Of a DNA stretch of 64,000 nt, positions 27,301 through 40,900 are shown in pieces. Below the pieces are notes generated by a model. It was not told where the DNA came from, did no database searches, and saw nothing but the letters and a program-made list of their open reading frames with translations. The DNA comes from Meles meles (Eukaryota > Chordata > Mammalia > Carnivora > Mustelidae): assembly GCF_922984935.1 (NCBI RefSeq), contig NC_060068.1:63959155-64023154 (forward strand), given 5' to 3'. Every line of letters begins with the position of its first letter. Position 1 is the stretch's first letter. The translations under genes and the position numbers were made by a program.

Positions 27301-28878
27301 GTTTCTTTTTTTATAGACACATTATATACAAATGAGTTCAACTCAGAAGTAGATTACTGAGGCTCTTTTTTTTTTTTTTTTTTTGGATCCTGTCTTTACT
27401 GCTTCTTTTTTTTTTTAAAATGTTTTATTATGTTATGTTAGTCACCGTACAGTATATCATTAGTTTTTGATGTGGTGTTCCATGATTCATTGTTTGCTCC
27501 ATGCAATCTGTGCCCTCCTTAATACCCATCAGATTACGGATTCTTTTTTTTTTTAATTTATTTTTTTCAGCGTAACAGTATTCATTGTTTTTGCACAACA
27601 GCCAGTGCTCCATGCAAAACGTGCCCTCCCCATTACCCACCACCTGGTTCCCCCAACCTCCCACCCCCGCCAGATTACTGATTCTTAATACTTATTTTAT
27701 CTCTGTAAAATTGCCCCTTTGTTTTTTGTCAACCAGTTATTGGACATATTTGATTTACTAAGCTACAGAATTTTCAAATTTGTCTTTAAAAGTGATCAAA
27801 GAAGCAGTGGCCAAGTACCAATAACATAACAGTTTATAATGTTAACTTGTGCTTTTGAGCACACCATAGTGTACTTACCTTTTTAAGCCAATAAAGAGAT
27901 GTGTGAAATGTTGAAGATCCAAAATTTTCTCCTGAAGATGGGGAAGGATATGGATGTGGTAAATTTAATCCCAAGTAGAGAACAAATGGTTGAGTGTAAT
28001 TATTTGCTTCCTTTCTCAACCAGTTTACTGCTCTGTCTGTATTCTTCCAGTCCCCTTCCATTACTCTTACTTTAGTCTTTTTAGGGATAAGATTAACCAT
28101 AGGTCTGCCTTCTTGTCTGAGTAAGAAAGCAACATCTCTTGTCCATGCTTCAACACGGTTGCTGAGGAGGCAAAAAGACAGGTGTATTATAAGGTACTAA
28201 AAAAGATAAGAAAAAAAAACTGACTAAGCATAAATATAAGAAAGCAATACGGAAAACAGTTTTTGGACTCAGTCATGTAAATATTCAGGTTCACTACACT
28301 AGATCTCATTAAGAGAGTTACTGAAACTTGCAAACACAAAATCCAGGGAAAAAATGATGAGAATCAAATATTCATCTATGTGTTCTTTAAAACTAAGATA
28401 GATTATTTAGAAGGGTTACTTTTTCTTATAACAACACATTTAATAATATAAAAAATAGTTCAAGTTCCTGGTATTTCTCCTAAATTTTCTACCGATGTGT
28501 CTTTTTTTCTGTCAGAAGGAAGAGAGGTTTTTATTTTTATTCCAGTATAGTTAATATAAAATGTTACATTTGTTTCAGGTGTACAATAGAGTGATTCAAC
28601 AATTCCATATATTACTCAGTGCTCATCAAGATAAGTGTACTCTTGTCTCACTCAACCCCCCACCCCCTCCTCTCTGACAACCATCAGTTTATTCTCTGTA
28701 GTTAAGATTCTGTTTTTTGGTTTGTCTCTTTTTTTCCCCCTTTGTTTTTTTCTTAAATTATACATATGAGTGAAATCATATGCCTTTGTCTTTCTCTGAC
28801 TGGCTTGTTTTTCTCTCTAGCTCCTTCCATGTTGTTGCAAATGGTGAGACTTTGTTCCTTTCTATGGCTGAATAATAT

Positions 28879-28916
<38 letters not shown>

Positions 28917-31900
28917 CATGTCCTTTATCCATTCATCTATCGATGGACACTTAGGTTGCTTCCATAATTTCGCTATTACATATATTGCTATAATAAACAA
29001 ATGGGTGCATGTATCCCTTTGAATTAGTGTTTTTGTATTTTTTGGATAAATCCCCAGTAGTTTGATTACTGGATTGTAGAGGAGTTCTATTTTTAACTTT
29101 TAGAGGAACCTCCATACTGTCTTCCACATTGGCTGCACCGGCTTGCATTCCTATCAGCAGTGCACCAAGGGCAGCTGTTTCTCCACATCTTCATCAATGC
29201 TTGTTTCTTCTGATGTTAGCCATTCTGGCTGGTGTGAGGTGATAGCTCATTGTGGTTTCGGTTTGCCTTTTCCTGATGATGAGTGATAGTGAGCATCTTT
29301 TCATATATCTGTTGGCATTGGGATGTCTTCTTTGGAGAAATATCTGTTCATGTCTTCCTCCTGTTCTTAATTGGATTATTTGGGTTTTGGTCTTATAGAT
29401 TTTGTACACTTAACTTTTTATTGGATATGTCATTTGCAGATGTCTTCTCCCATTCAGTAGGTTAGTTTTGATGGTTGTTACCTTTGCTGTGCAGAAGCTT
29501 TTTACTTTGATGCAGTCCCAATAGTTTATTTTTGCTCTTGTTTCTCTTGTCTCAGATGTATCTAGAAAGACGTGCTTATGGTCAATGTCAGAGCTATTAC
29601 TGCCTCAGCTCTCTTCTAGGATTTTTATGGTCTCAGTCTCACATTTAGGTCTTTAACCCATTTTGGGTTTATTTTTTATTTTTGTGTATGGTGTATGAAA
29701 GTGATTCAGGTTCATTCTTTTGTAGGTAGCTGTCCAGTTTTCCCAACACCATTAGTTGAAGACATTGTCTTTTTCCCATTTCATATTCTTGCCTCCTCTG
29801 TTGAAGGTTAATTGACCATATAATTGTGGGTTTATTTCTGGGCTCTCTATTCTGTTCTGTTAATCTATGTGTCTGTTTTTATGCCAGTATCATGTTGTTT
29901 TGATTATTATAGTTTTATATATAGTTTTGTATTATAGGTTTTTGATAGTTATAGTTTTTTATACTATTGTATAGTTTTTGTTATAACTTGAATTGTTATA
30001 CCTCCAATTTTGTTTTTCTTTTTCAAGATTGCTTTGGCTATTCAAGGCCTTTTATGGTTCCATGCAAATTTTTGGTATTACGAAAAATCCTGTTAGTATT
30101 TTGATAGGGATTTCATTAAATCTGTAGATTGCTTTGGGTACTATGAATGTTTAACAATGTATGTTCTTCTAATCCATGAGCATCAAATGTCCTTCCATTT
30201 CTTTGTGTCATCTTTGATTTCTTTCATCAGTGTTTTATAGTTTTCAGAGTACAGGTCTTTAACCTCTTTGGTTAGGTTTATTCCTGTTTTATTATTTTTG
30301 GTGCAATTGTAAATGGGATTGTTTTCTTCATTTCTCTTCTGTTTCATTATTAATGTACAGAAATGCAATGGATTTTGTATCCTGTGACTTTACTGAATTC
30401 ATTTATCAGTGCTAGCAGCTTTTTAGTGGAGTCTTTAGGATTTTCTATATATAGTATCATGTCATCTGCAGAGTGAAAGTTTTACTTCTTCCTTACCAAT
30501 TTGGATGCCTTTTATTCCTTTTTATTATTTGATTGTTGGGCGCCTGGGTGGCTCAGTGGGTTAAGCCGCTGCCTTCGGCTCAGGTCATGATCTCAGGGTC
30601 CTGGGATCGAGTCCCGCATCGGGCTCTCTGCTCAGCAGGGGGCCTGCTTCCCTCTCTCTCTCTGCCTGTCTCTCTGCCTACTTGTGATCTCTTTCTGTCA
30701 AGTAAATAAATATTTAAAAAAAAAAGATTTATTATTTGATTGTTGTGGCTAGAACGTCCAGTACTATGTTTTAAATAACAGTGGTGAGAGTGGACATTCC
30801 TGCCTGTTAATTGACCATAGAGGAAAAGCTCTCAATTTTTCACCAATGAGTATGATGTTCACTGTGGGTTTTTCATATAAGGCATTTATTATGTTGAGGT
30901 ACGTTGAGGGTTTTTTTTTTCCCATTATGAATGGATGTCGTACTTTGTCAAATGCTTTTTTCTGCATCTATTGAAATGATATGATTTTATCCTTTCTCTT
31001 ATTGATGTACTGTATCACATTGATTGATCTGTTTATACTGAACCACCCTTGTATCCCAGGAATAAATCTCATTTGATCATGGTGAATGATTTTTCTTAAT
31101 GTATTGTTGGATTTGGTTTGCTAATATTTTCTTGAGGATTTTTGCATCTATGTTCATCACAGATATTGGCCTGTAGTTCTTTTTTGTTGTTGTTGTATCC
31201 TTATGTGGTTTTGGTATCAGGAAAATGATGGCCTCACAGAATGAACTTGGAAATTTTCCTTCCTCTTCTATTTTTTTTTTTTAAAGTTTGAGAATAGATA
31301 TTGACTCTTCTTTAAATATTTGGTAGAATTCACCTATGAAGCTGTTGGGTCCTGGACTCATGTTTTTTGGTAGTTTTTTGGTTATTAATTCAATTTCATT
31401 GTTGGCGTTTGGTCTGTTCAAATTTTCTTTTTCTTCCTGTTTCGGTTTTGGTAGCTTATATGTTTCTTATTTACCTATTTCTTCTAGGTTGTCCAGTTTG
31501 TTGGCATATAAATTTTCATAATATTGTCTTACAATCCTTTGCATTTCTGTGGTGTTGGTTGTTATTTCTCATCCTTTTTTTCCCCTGATTTTGTTTTGAG
31601 TCCTCTCTCGATGAGTTTATCAATTTTATTGAAATTTCCAAAGAACCTGCTCCTGGTATCATTAATCTGTTGTTTTTTTAGTTTCTGTATCATTTATTTC
31701 TGCTCTAATATTTATTAGTTACTTCCTTCTGCTGGTTTTGGGTTTTGTTTCTTCTTCTTTCCCCTAGCTCCTTTAGGTGTAAGGTCTAGTTGTTTATTTG
31801 AGATTTTTCTTGCTTCTTAAGGTAGGCCTGTGTTGCTAAAAACTTCTTAGAACTGCTTTTCCTGCATCACAAAGATTTTGGACTGTTGTGTTTTTCATTC

Positions 31901-34900
31901 TCATTTGTCTCCATGTATTTTTTGATGTCTTCTTTAATTTCTTCATTGACCCATTCATTGTTTAGTAGCATGTTATTTAACCTCCATGAATTTGTGCTCT
32001 TTCCAGACTTTTTCTTATGGTTGATTTCTAGTTTCATTGCATTATGGTCAGAAAAGATACATGGTATAACTTCTATCTTTTTGAAACTGTCAAGATTTAT
32101 TTTTTGATTTAATATGTGATCTCTTCTGGTGAATGTTCCTTGTACACTTGAAAAGAAAGTGTATTCTGATGTTTTAGGATGGGATGTTCTGAATATATGT
32201 ATTAAATCCATCTGGTCCAGGGTCATCCAAAACCACTGTTTCCTTGTTGATTATCCATTTAGATGATCAGCCCACTGATATAAATGGAGTGTGAAAGTCT
32301 GTTATTACTGTATTGCTATTGATTAGTTCCTTTATATTTGCTATTAACTATTCTATATGTGAGTGCTCCCATGTTGGGTACATAAATATTTACAATTATT
32401 ATTATCTTCTTGTTGGATTGTCCTCTTAATGATTATATAGTATCCTTTTGGGTCTCTTGTTACAGTCTTTGCTTTAAAGTCAATTTTGTCTGATATAAAT
32501 ATTGCCACCTTGGCTTTCTTTTGACACCCATTTGCATGACAAATGTTTCCCCATCCCCTCACTTTCAAACTGCATGTCTTTTTTTTTTTTTAATATTCAT
32601 TTATTTGAGACAGAAAGAGTGAGTGAGAGAACACAAGCAGGAGGAAAGACAAAGGGAGGGGAAGAAGTAGGCTTCCTGCTGAGCAAGGAGCCCAATACAG
32701 GACTCGATCCCAGGGTCCTGGGATCATGACCTGAGCTGAAAGCAGACACTTAACTGTCTGAGCTACCCATCCCTGCATGTGTCTTTAGGTCTGAAGTGTG
32801 TCTCTTGTAAGCAGCATTTGGGTGGCTCTTGTTATTTTATCTACTCCATCACCCACTGTCTTTTGATTGGAGCAAAACTTTTGATTTTTCATTTACATTC
32901 ATTTCATTACATTTACTAACTTTTGATTAGTTCATTTACATTCAAAGTGATTATATATTCAAATATAATTAGGCATGTATTTATTGTCACTTTGTTATTT
33001 GTTTTTTGTGTTTGTGGATCTTCTTGGTTCCTTTCTTCCCTTGCTCTCTTCTCTCACCATAAGTTGGCTTTCTTTAGTGATTTACTTGGATTCCTTTCTA
33101 TTTTTTGCATATCTTTTCCTGGTTTTTGGTTTGTGGTTACTATTAGATTTGTATACAACATCTGCTTATAGCAGTCTGTCTTAAGTTGATGGTCACTTAA
33201 ATTTTATTTTGTTTCGTTTCTGGGGGAGGGGGCGATAATAGGCGGGGGCAGAGAGAGAAGGAGAGAGAGAATCCTAAGTAGGCTCCACACCCAGTCCAGT
33301 GCAGGGTTCAAGCTCACCACCCTGAGATCATGACCTGAGCTGAAACTGAGTTGGACACTTAACCGACTGAGCCACACAGGTGCCCCAGTGGTCACTTAAG
33401 TCTGAACCCATTCTTTACTCCTCTCCTCTCCATGTTTTAAGTCTATAGGTATCATACTTTACATCCATTTGTGAATCCCTTGAGATTTAGGGATATACTT
33501 ATTTTTACTACTTTTGTGTTTCCTACTTTCCTTGATCTTACTCATGGTCTCTCTTTGCCACTCAGAGTCCCCTTTAATGTTTCCTGCAGGGCTGGGTTAC
33601 TGGACATGAACTACTTTAGTTTTTATTTGTCTGGGAAACTCTTTATCTCTCCTTCTATTCTGAATGAAAGCCTTGCTGGACAGAGTCTTCTTGGCTGCAG
33701 ATTTTTTTTCTTTCAGTACTTTGAATATATCATGCCAGTCACCTCTGGCCTGCAAAGTTTCTTCTGAAAACGTATGTTAATAGCTTTCTGGGGTTTCCCT
33801 CATATGTAACTGTTCTCTTTTCTCTTGCTGCTTTTAAAACCTTTTTTTAATCACTGCTTTTTGCCATTTTAATTACTATGCGCCTTGGTATGGACCTCCT
33901 TGGGTTGATTTAGTTGGGGGAGCTCTGTGCCTCCTGGATCTGAATTTATTTCCTTTCCCAGATTTGAGAAGTTTTCAACTATTATTTCTTCAAATAGAGT
34001 TTCTGTCCCCTTTTCTTTCTTCTTTTCTGGGATACCTATAACGCAAATGTTATAATGCTTGATGGGGTCGGTGAGTTCCCTAAGTCTGTTTCATTTTGCA
34101 CTTTCTGCTCAGCTTGATTACTTACCGTTACTCCGTCCACCAGGTCACTGATTTGTTCTTCTGCTTCTTGTAGCCTTCTATTTATTCCATCTGAGTATAT
34201 ATATATTTTTTTAAGATTTTATTTATTTATTTGACAGAGAGAGAGACAGATCACAGGTAGGCAGGGAGGCAGACAGAGAGAGGAGGAAGCAGGCTCTCCG
34301 AGGAGCAGAGAGCCCGATGCGGGGCTCCATCCCAGGACCCTGGGATCATGACCTGAGCTGAGGGCAGAGGCTTTAACCCACTGAGCCACCCAGGTGCCCC
34401 TATCTGAGTATATTTTTAATTAAAATATTGTGTTCTTCATCTCTGATTGTTTCTTTTTTATCCCTGTTCTTTTTATTTTTTTTAAAGATTTTATTTATTT
34501 ATTTGACAGAGAGAGAGATCACAAGTAGGCAGAGAGGCAGGCAGAGAGAGAGGAGGAAGCAGGCTCCCTGCTGAGCAGAGAGCCCGATGTAGGGCTTGAT
34601 CCCAGGACCCTGAGACCATGACCTGAGCCAAAAGCAGAGGCTCTAACCCACTGAGCCACCCAGACGCCCCATCCGTGATTATTCTTAAGATGTCCTCCAC
34701 TCTTTTCTCAAGTCTAGTGAGTATCTTTATGATCATTACTTTAAATTCTCTATTAGGCATATTACTTAGCTCTGTTTCACTTAGGTGTCTTATTGTAATT
34801 TTGTCCTGTTCTTTCATTTGGGGCATATTCCTCTGGCTCCTCATTTGGCCTAACTTTCTGTGTCTGTTTCTGTGTGTTAGGAAAGTGAGCTAGGTCTCTT

Positions 34901-37900
34901 GCTCTTAAAAGTAGTGGGTGAGGGTGCCTGGGTGGCTCAGTGGGTTAAAGCCTCTGCCTTCCACTCAGGTCATGATCCCAAGGTCCTGGGATCAAGCCCC
35001 ACATCAGGCTCTCTGCTCAGCAGGGAGCCCCCCCCCCCCCCCCCCGCCCCCCGCCCTGCCTGCCTAGACAGAAGTCTACCTGTGATCTCTGTCAAATAGA
35101 TAGATATAATCTTAAAAAAAAAAAGAAAAAAGTAGTGGGTGGGGCTCGCACTTTGAACAAGGTGGTGCCGGTTCTCTTCCACAGGGGATTTACAGCTCCT
35201 GCAGAGATCTGGCCAGCAGGGGCCACTTCGGAAAGCACAAGCAAGCTGGGTTGCAGTGCCAAGTTGTGCAGGCTGGTCCCCTTCCACAGGGGATGTGCAG
35301 CCATGGTGGAGACTGAGGCCTGCCTGGTCTACTCTCTAAAGTGTGTGCCAGTGGGGTTGCAGTTTTAACAAGGTGTGTGTGAGCTCCATGGAAGCTGACA
35401 AGTTACTGTCACCAGGACCCAGGCCGTGCAAAGGGCAGAGTTGGGAGATATGGTGTTGGCAAGGTTTGCACTGGTTATCTGGGGGAGGGGGACCCACAGT
35501 GCTGGGACTGAGGCAGGCCCAGCTGGAGGGGGAGGGGCACGCTGTAAGCAAGTTAGGTGGTGAATGCTTATGCCACACCGGTTTCCACAGGTGGCTGTGT
35601 GTTTATGCTGCGAGGTGGGGGAGCAAAATGGTGACTGCCAGCTCCTTTGCTCCTGGAGAAGTACCTCGAAGAACTCAGCTTGGTAAATAACTCTCCCTCC
35701 TATATGCTCCAGGTGCTTTTCTAAATGCTGCTCCTATGCTCTATCTCCTCAGGCTGTTTGTCTTACTCTCTCTTTAAGGGCAGGGACTTGGCTTCCCATT
35801 ACCCTGTAGGCCATCCCAGCATGGAACCTGCTGATGTTTAAAGTTCCGTGCTTTAAAGATTTTTTTTTTTTTTTTTTTTTTTTATCTATTTGACAGCGAG
35901 AGACAGGAGATCACAAGTAGGCAGAGAGGCAGGCAGAGAGAGAGAGAGGGAAGCAGGCTCCCTGCGGAGCAGAGAGCCCGATGCGGGACTCGATCCCAGG
36001 ACCCCGAGATCACGACCCGAGCCGAAGGCAGCGGCCCAACCCACCGAGCCACCCAGGCGCCTGCTGGTACTAAGAAGTGGTTAAATTTGGCCACTTTTAT
36101 TTTCAAAGAGGCAGATGCTGTGGGGATCCGGTTTCTCTCTGCAGTCTCTTACCCTCTCCATGCCCCTGGCTCCCTGCCTCCAGTGGCCAGACTTGCAGGG
36201 TTTAGCTCCCCACTATATCTCTACCTTTCCTATCCTCTTCAGTGTGGGCCTCTCCTCTGCATTCAGTTGTGGAGTTTGTTCTGCCAGCCTTTGGGTTGTT
36301 TTCTGGGTTATTTACATTGATGTGTTACTTGCAATAAGCACAAACATACAATGTGTAGTTTCCTATATGCCAGCATTTCTCGAAGCGTGGCCCAGGGATC
36401 TTGGGGAGGCCCCTGAGACGTTTTCGGGGGTCTATGAGGTCAAAACTATTGTCATATTAGCAAGATGCAGTATGCCTTTTTCACACCAATCTCACATGAG
36501 TGGACAAAGGGACACAAAATTACCACGTTTCTGATAAAGGCATTCACAATAGGTTAAAGCCTGTCCTACCTCTGCCTGAACCCTGGTTCTTTATAACCCT
36601 TGCTACTGGAAGTGGTCTGTGGACTAACAGCGTCAGCATCATCTGGAAGCTTGATACAGAAACAGAATCTCGGGTCCCATCCCAGACCCACCAAATAAGA
36701 AAGGGTATTTAACATGATGCCCAGGTGATTTGTATGCATATTAAAGCATTGTTCTATATAACAGTCTAAGAAATATTTTATGCAAAAACTTGTCAGTTTT
36801 TAGATAGGATCATCAAAATAGCACTTCAGTAGCCCATAAGTGGGCTACCTTGGTTTAATGCCAGAAAATAAGTTGATGGCCAAATGCACTATCGAACGAT
36901 CAGGAGTCTGATTAATTCTTTTTTTTTTTAAGATTTTTATTTATTTATTTGACAGACAGAGATCACAAGTAGGCAGAGAGGCAGGCAGAGAGAAAGAGAG
37001 GAGGAAGCAGGCTCCCCGCTGAGCAGAGAGCCCGATGCGGGGCTCGATCCCAGGACCCTGAGATCATGAACTGAGCCGAAGGCAGAGGCTTAACCCACTG
37101 AGCCACCCAGGCGCCCCTGATTAATTCTTTTTAATAATAAAATATCCTCCTAGTATTAATGAAAAAAAACCCCTATCTAACACATACTAACTGATTAATG
37201 CATAAATTTGCATATATGCCATAGCTGTGTGGGTTTTCTGTGCCAATACCCCAAATTCTGCAGCACAATTGTTGAGTCTGCAGAAAGCACAGGATTAATT
37301 AATAAAGTAGTAATCTCATCTGAAAAAATATGGCACATTACAAATGATCCATGACCATTTTCTTTCAAGATGAATCCAGAGGTTAGACTTAACTTGCAGT
37401 CTTAATTAACTCTCAGTCTTCAAGAGTCTTGTGGATATCTGTTTTTCTCTATCTCTTACACATACACAATTATTGCTTCTGATGGGATTTAAACAGCTAG
37501 ATGTATCTCAGAGAAGTCTCCTGAATGAAAACATTACAGTTCTGAATAATGATCTCGCAAATTCTGGTATCGCCTAACACATTCTATAAAAGAAAAAAGA
37601 AATCCATACTCCTTTCCATTAAATATTCTTCTCTCAGTGTTGTGGGAAATACACACACCATTTTTTAAAGAACTTAATAAGGCTGTCATCTATCTTCCTC
37701 ACATGTATGGACACTCAAAAAACAGTCTATTTTAGTGGAATGAATAAACTCTAGCAAATTCAGGTTGGAACATTCCTTTTCAGTATATATTTTTAAAATG
37801 CTGAATATATGCATGCTTTCTCACAGATCAATTTTATTAATTCCAACCATTTTTTTTTGGTGAAATTAAAGTGGCCGGTGCTCCTTAATCTTTTTTTTTT

Positions 37901-40900
37901 AATTCATAGAGCTATTTGTAAATAAGATGAATATCATGGATTTTCACTAAGTGATATAATTTTCACTAAATGATATAATTTATTATTACTATGCTTATAT
38001 AAATTAATAAAATAATGTTAAAATAATACTTTATATTTTAAATATTTCATAATTAGTTTTAATTATAAATATATTTTATATAATAATTTTAAATGAATAG
38101 TAAAGAAATGCTCTATTTTTCATGGATCACTACAATAGAATGTAGGCAATAAAAGAGCCACCTGGGGGCGCCTGGGTGGCTCAGTGGGTTAAGCCTCAGC
38201 CTTCGGCTCAGGTCAGGAGCTCAGGGTCCTGGGATCAAGCCCCACATCCCGCTCTCTGCTCAGCAGGGAGCCTGCTTCCTCCTCTCTGTCTGCCTGCCTC
38301 TCTGCCTACTTGTGATCTCTATCTGTCAAATAAATAAATAAAATCTTTAAAAACAAACAAACAAAAAAGAGCCACCTGGAAGGATGGAAATACTTAAAAG
38401 AACACAGGAAAACTCTGAACGGATGACAAATTAGATCAATCATAAAACTCTGAACGGATGACAAATTAGATCAATCATAAAATTACATGAATGAAGGACG
38501 CCCAGGTGGCTCAGCTGGTTAAACACCTGGGCCCAGGTGGCTCAGGTCATGATCCCAGGACACTGGGATCGAGCCCCATGTTGGGCTCCCTGTTCATTGG
38601 GGAGCCTGCTTCTCCCTCCACCAGCTGCTCCCCCTGCTTGTGTTCTGTCTCTCTCTCTGACAAATAAATAAAATCTTAAATAAATAAAATCTTAAAAAAA
38701 AAAAAAAAGAAATTACATGAACTCAAACAGTTCATGTAAAATAATTATGGGACTTGACCAGAGAGGAAAAAATCTGTTCAAGGATGAAAAGAATAAAACA
38801 GAACCATTCCAAAGTTGTTACTGCTATTTTTTTTTTTTTAACAGAATAGAAACTTTGTGGAGATTCTCAAATTCAGCTTACCAGATGAATCATGCAGGGG
38901 TATTTTTTGCCAGCTGCCTGAACGTATTACTGAAGTCCTTTTCACATATGAAAATTTTACTTTTCATTGCTTCCCTACAAGAATTCTGGTTTATCCAATG
39001 TTCTTTCTCCAAAAGGTTTGTACTTTCCTCCTTGGATGACTTTGTTCTGAAGTTTCCCCTTCCTGTCCATTTTAGCCTAGTAATATTCTACTTCTATGAA
39101 AGCTCATTAAATCTAAAATTATATATTATTATTAAGAAAAATTAAGGGACGCCTGGGTGGCTCAGTTGGTTAAGCGGCTGCCTTCGGCTCAGGTCATGAT
39201 CCCAGCGTCCTGGGATCGAGTCCCACATCGGGCTCCGTACTCCACAGGGAGCCTGCTTCTCTGTCTGTCTCTGCCTGCCACTCTGTCTGCCTGTGCTCTC
39301 TCTCTCTCTCTCTCTCTCTGACAAATAAATAAATAAAAATCTTAAAAAAAAAAAAAAAGAAAAATTAAGAACGTGATTCTTAATTATAAAATTAAGAAAA
39401 ATACTGCCAACTAGACTATAATAAAATTTTGTAATCTCAACAGTAAGAGGGATTGCAATTTCAGAGATATCTTAAACTGTGAAAAAGCAAGAAGTGCCAC
39501 CTTAGAATAAATTAAGTACAGCACTCTACAGCCTTTACTGCCATCCTCTGGAAAAAAACATCCGGATGTGATCATTTCCTCCTATAAACAGAATGCAACA
39601 TATTTTGCCCTGTACCATAGTTCAGATAACTAGACTTATCTTTTTTAAACCTCCTTTTTAAAACCGTAAGTCTCTTCAGCTAGGTCATATCTGACTAATG
39701 CTAATGTTAAATTGAAAAGTTAAATCTCCATATTATTATTAGATAGCTTCAGACTCTTCTCAAATACAATGAAATCAGTTTCCACAAATGGCTAACACTG
39801 GCCAAAGCAGGAGATATAAACTTCATTATACGCAGCTAAACCCTAATACATTAAATCCAAATAATTACATGGGGAAAAAATCCAAGGATAGTAATGGGAT
39901 TGTAGGCTCAGAGCGATCCACTAATGTCTCAAGAAACTTATCTAGGAATTATGATAGAAAACAAATCTAAAGGTACATATAATCTTAGATAATAAAATAA
40001 GTGGATATGGATGAGATATACACATACTTACCACTAGGCGGCAGAATTGAAAGGGACTGAGAGGGCTCTATTGTTGCTGTTTTGAGTTCTGTCCCTTCCT
40101 TCTTAGTCACTCTGATTCTACTGAGAAAGTCTGTGCTTCTTCCTAGTCTGGAGGCCTGACAGGGACAGGAAGAGTGGTATAAACAGCTCATGGTTTGCTT
40201 CACTTTGCTGTTTGCCAAGAGGTTCAAGCTCGGGAATTCCCCAAAGCAATTCTCTCATTTTGGAAGCAGGCCTTTATTTTTATTTGTTTCAGAGGAGTGA
40301 AAACTGCCTTGTGTGACTTGGCTTCAGAAAAACATGAATTGAGAACACAGATAAATTTCAGTGGAAGTAGGATGACAGAGGGTTTGATTTGAGGTTTTAA
40401 ACTTTTAGCTAGGAAAGAGAAGACAGCAGTTTATATTGGCTTCTGATGCCATTAGAATATAAGTTCCCTGAGTTTAGAGATTTTTGTGTTTTGATCACTT
40501 GTCTATTCTCATCATTTAAAAATAGTGTCTGGTACGTAGTAGCTGGCTCCATTAAGTATTGGCTGAATAAAATACACTGGACTATACTTTTGTAACTTAA
40601 ATAAGGATCATTTTCAGTCTTAGTATTTTAAGGAATATTATTTAATACTGAATTACTTTATTAAATTGTGCTGATCTTAGAAATCTAGTTTTTTAAATGT
40701 CTATATAAAAAAACCTCCTAATTCCACACACTTCCAGATTAACATGCTCTTTGGTTTTGTTGATTTAGAAATACTTAGAATATTTAGCTTTAGATCACGT
40801 TTCCTCAGTCTGCACTGTTGACGTTTTAGGCTTGATAAGTCTTTGCTGCAGGGTAGAGGCAGATGGTGGGGGGAGGAGGGGTGGTGGCGGGCGGCTGTTC

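Larger units (their letters stand above)
24664..27878 (-). other. ARSK: ARSK intron 4
   Basis: A 3.2-kb GT-AG intron. It holds four SINEs, a Tigger-like remnant and two L1 3' ends; 24670-25340 is unique and non-coding as far as I can see. Confidence 0.9.
28530..36340 (-). mobile_element. Nearly full-length LINE-1, minus (same strand as ARSK), decayed
   Basis: On the minus strand: a GC-rich 5'UTR (about 36340-35130), ORF1-like sequence (near 34850-34700), ORF2 endonuclease (32226-31867, with IFSDHNAMKLEINHKKKSGK), reverse-transcriptase remnants (to about 29000) and a 3' end near 28530. Net of seven inserted SINEs the element is about 6.5 kb. Every ORF is broken by stops and frameshifts, so it is not mobile. 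Confidence 0.85.

Noticed and set aside
36115..36534. 139-codon plus-strand frame
   Set aside because: It starts in the antisense of the L1 5'UTR and runs into a MITE; GC-rich repeat sequence explains the open frame.
38717..39145. 142-codon plus-strand open frame in ARSK intron 3
   Set aside because: Low-complexity and Phe/Ser-rich with no recognisable domain. It begins beside a SINE tail and runs through a poly-T tract. No splice or conservation evidence.
39299..39320. Short regular CT and other repeats considered as CRISPR-like or satellite arrays
   Set aside because: They are microsatellite runs inside SINE bodies; there are no spaced direct repeats.
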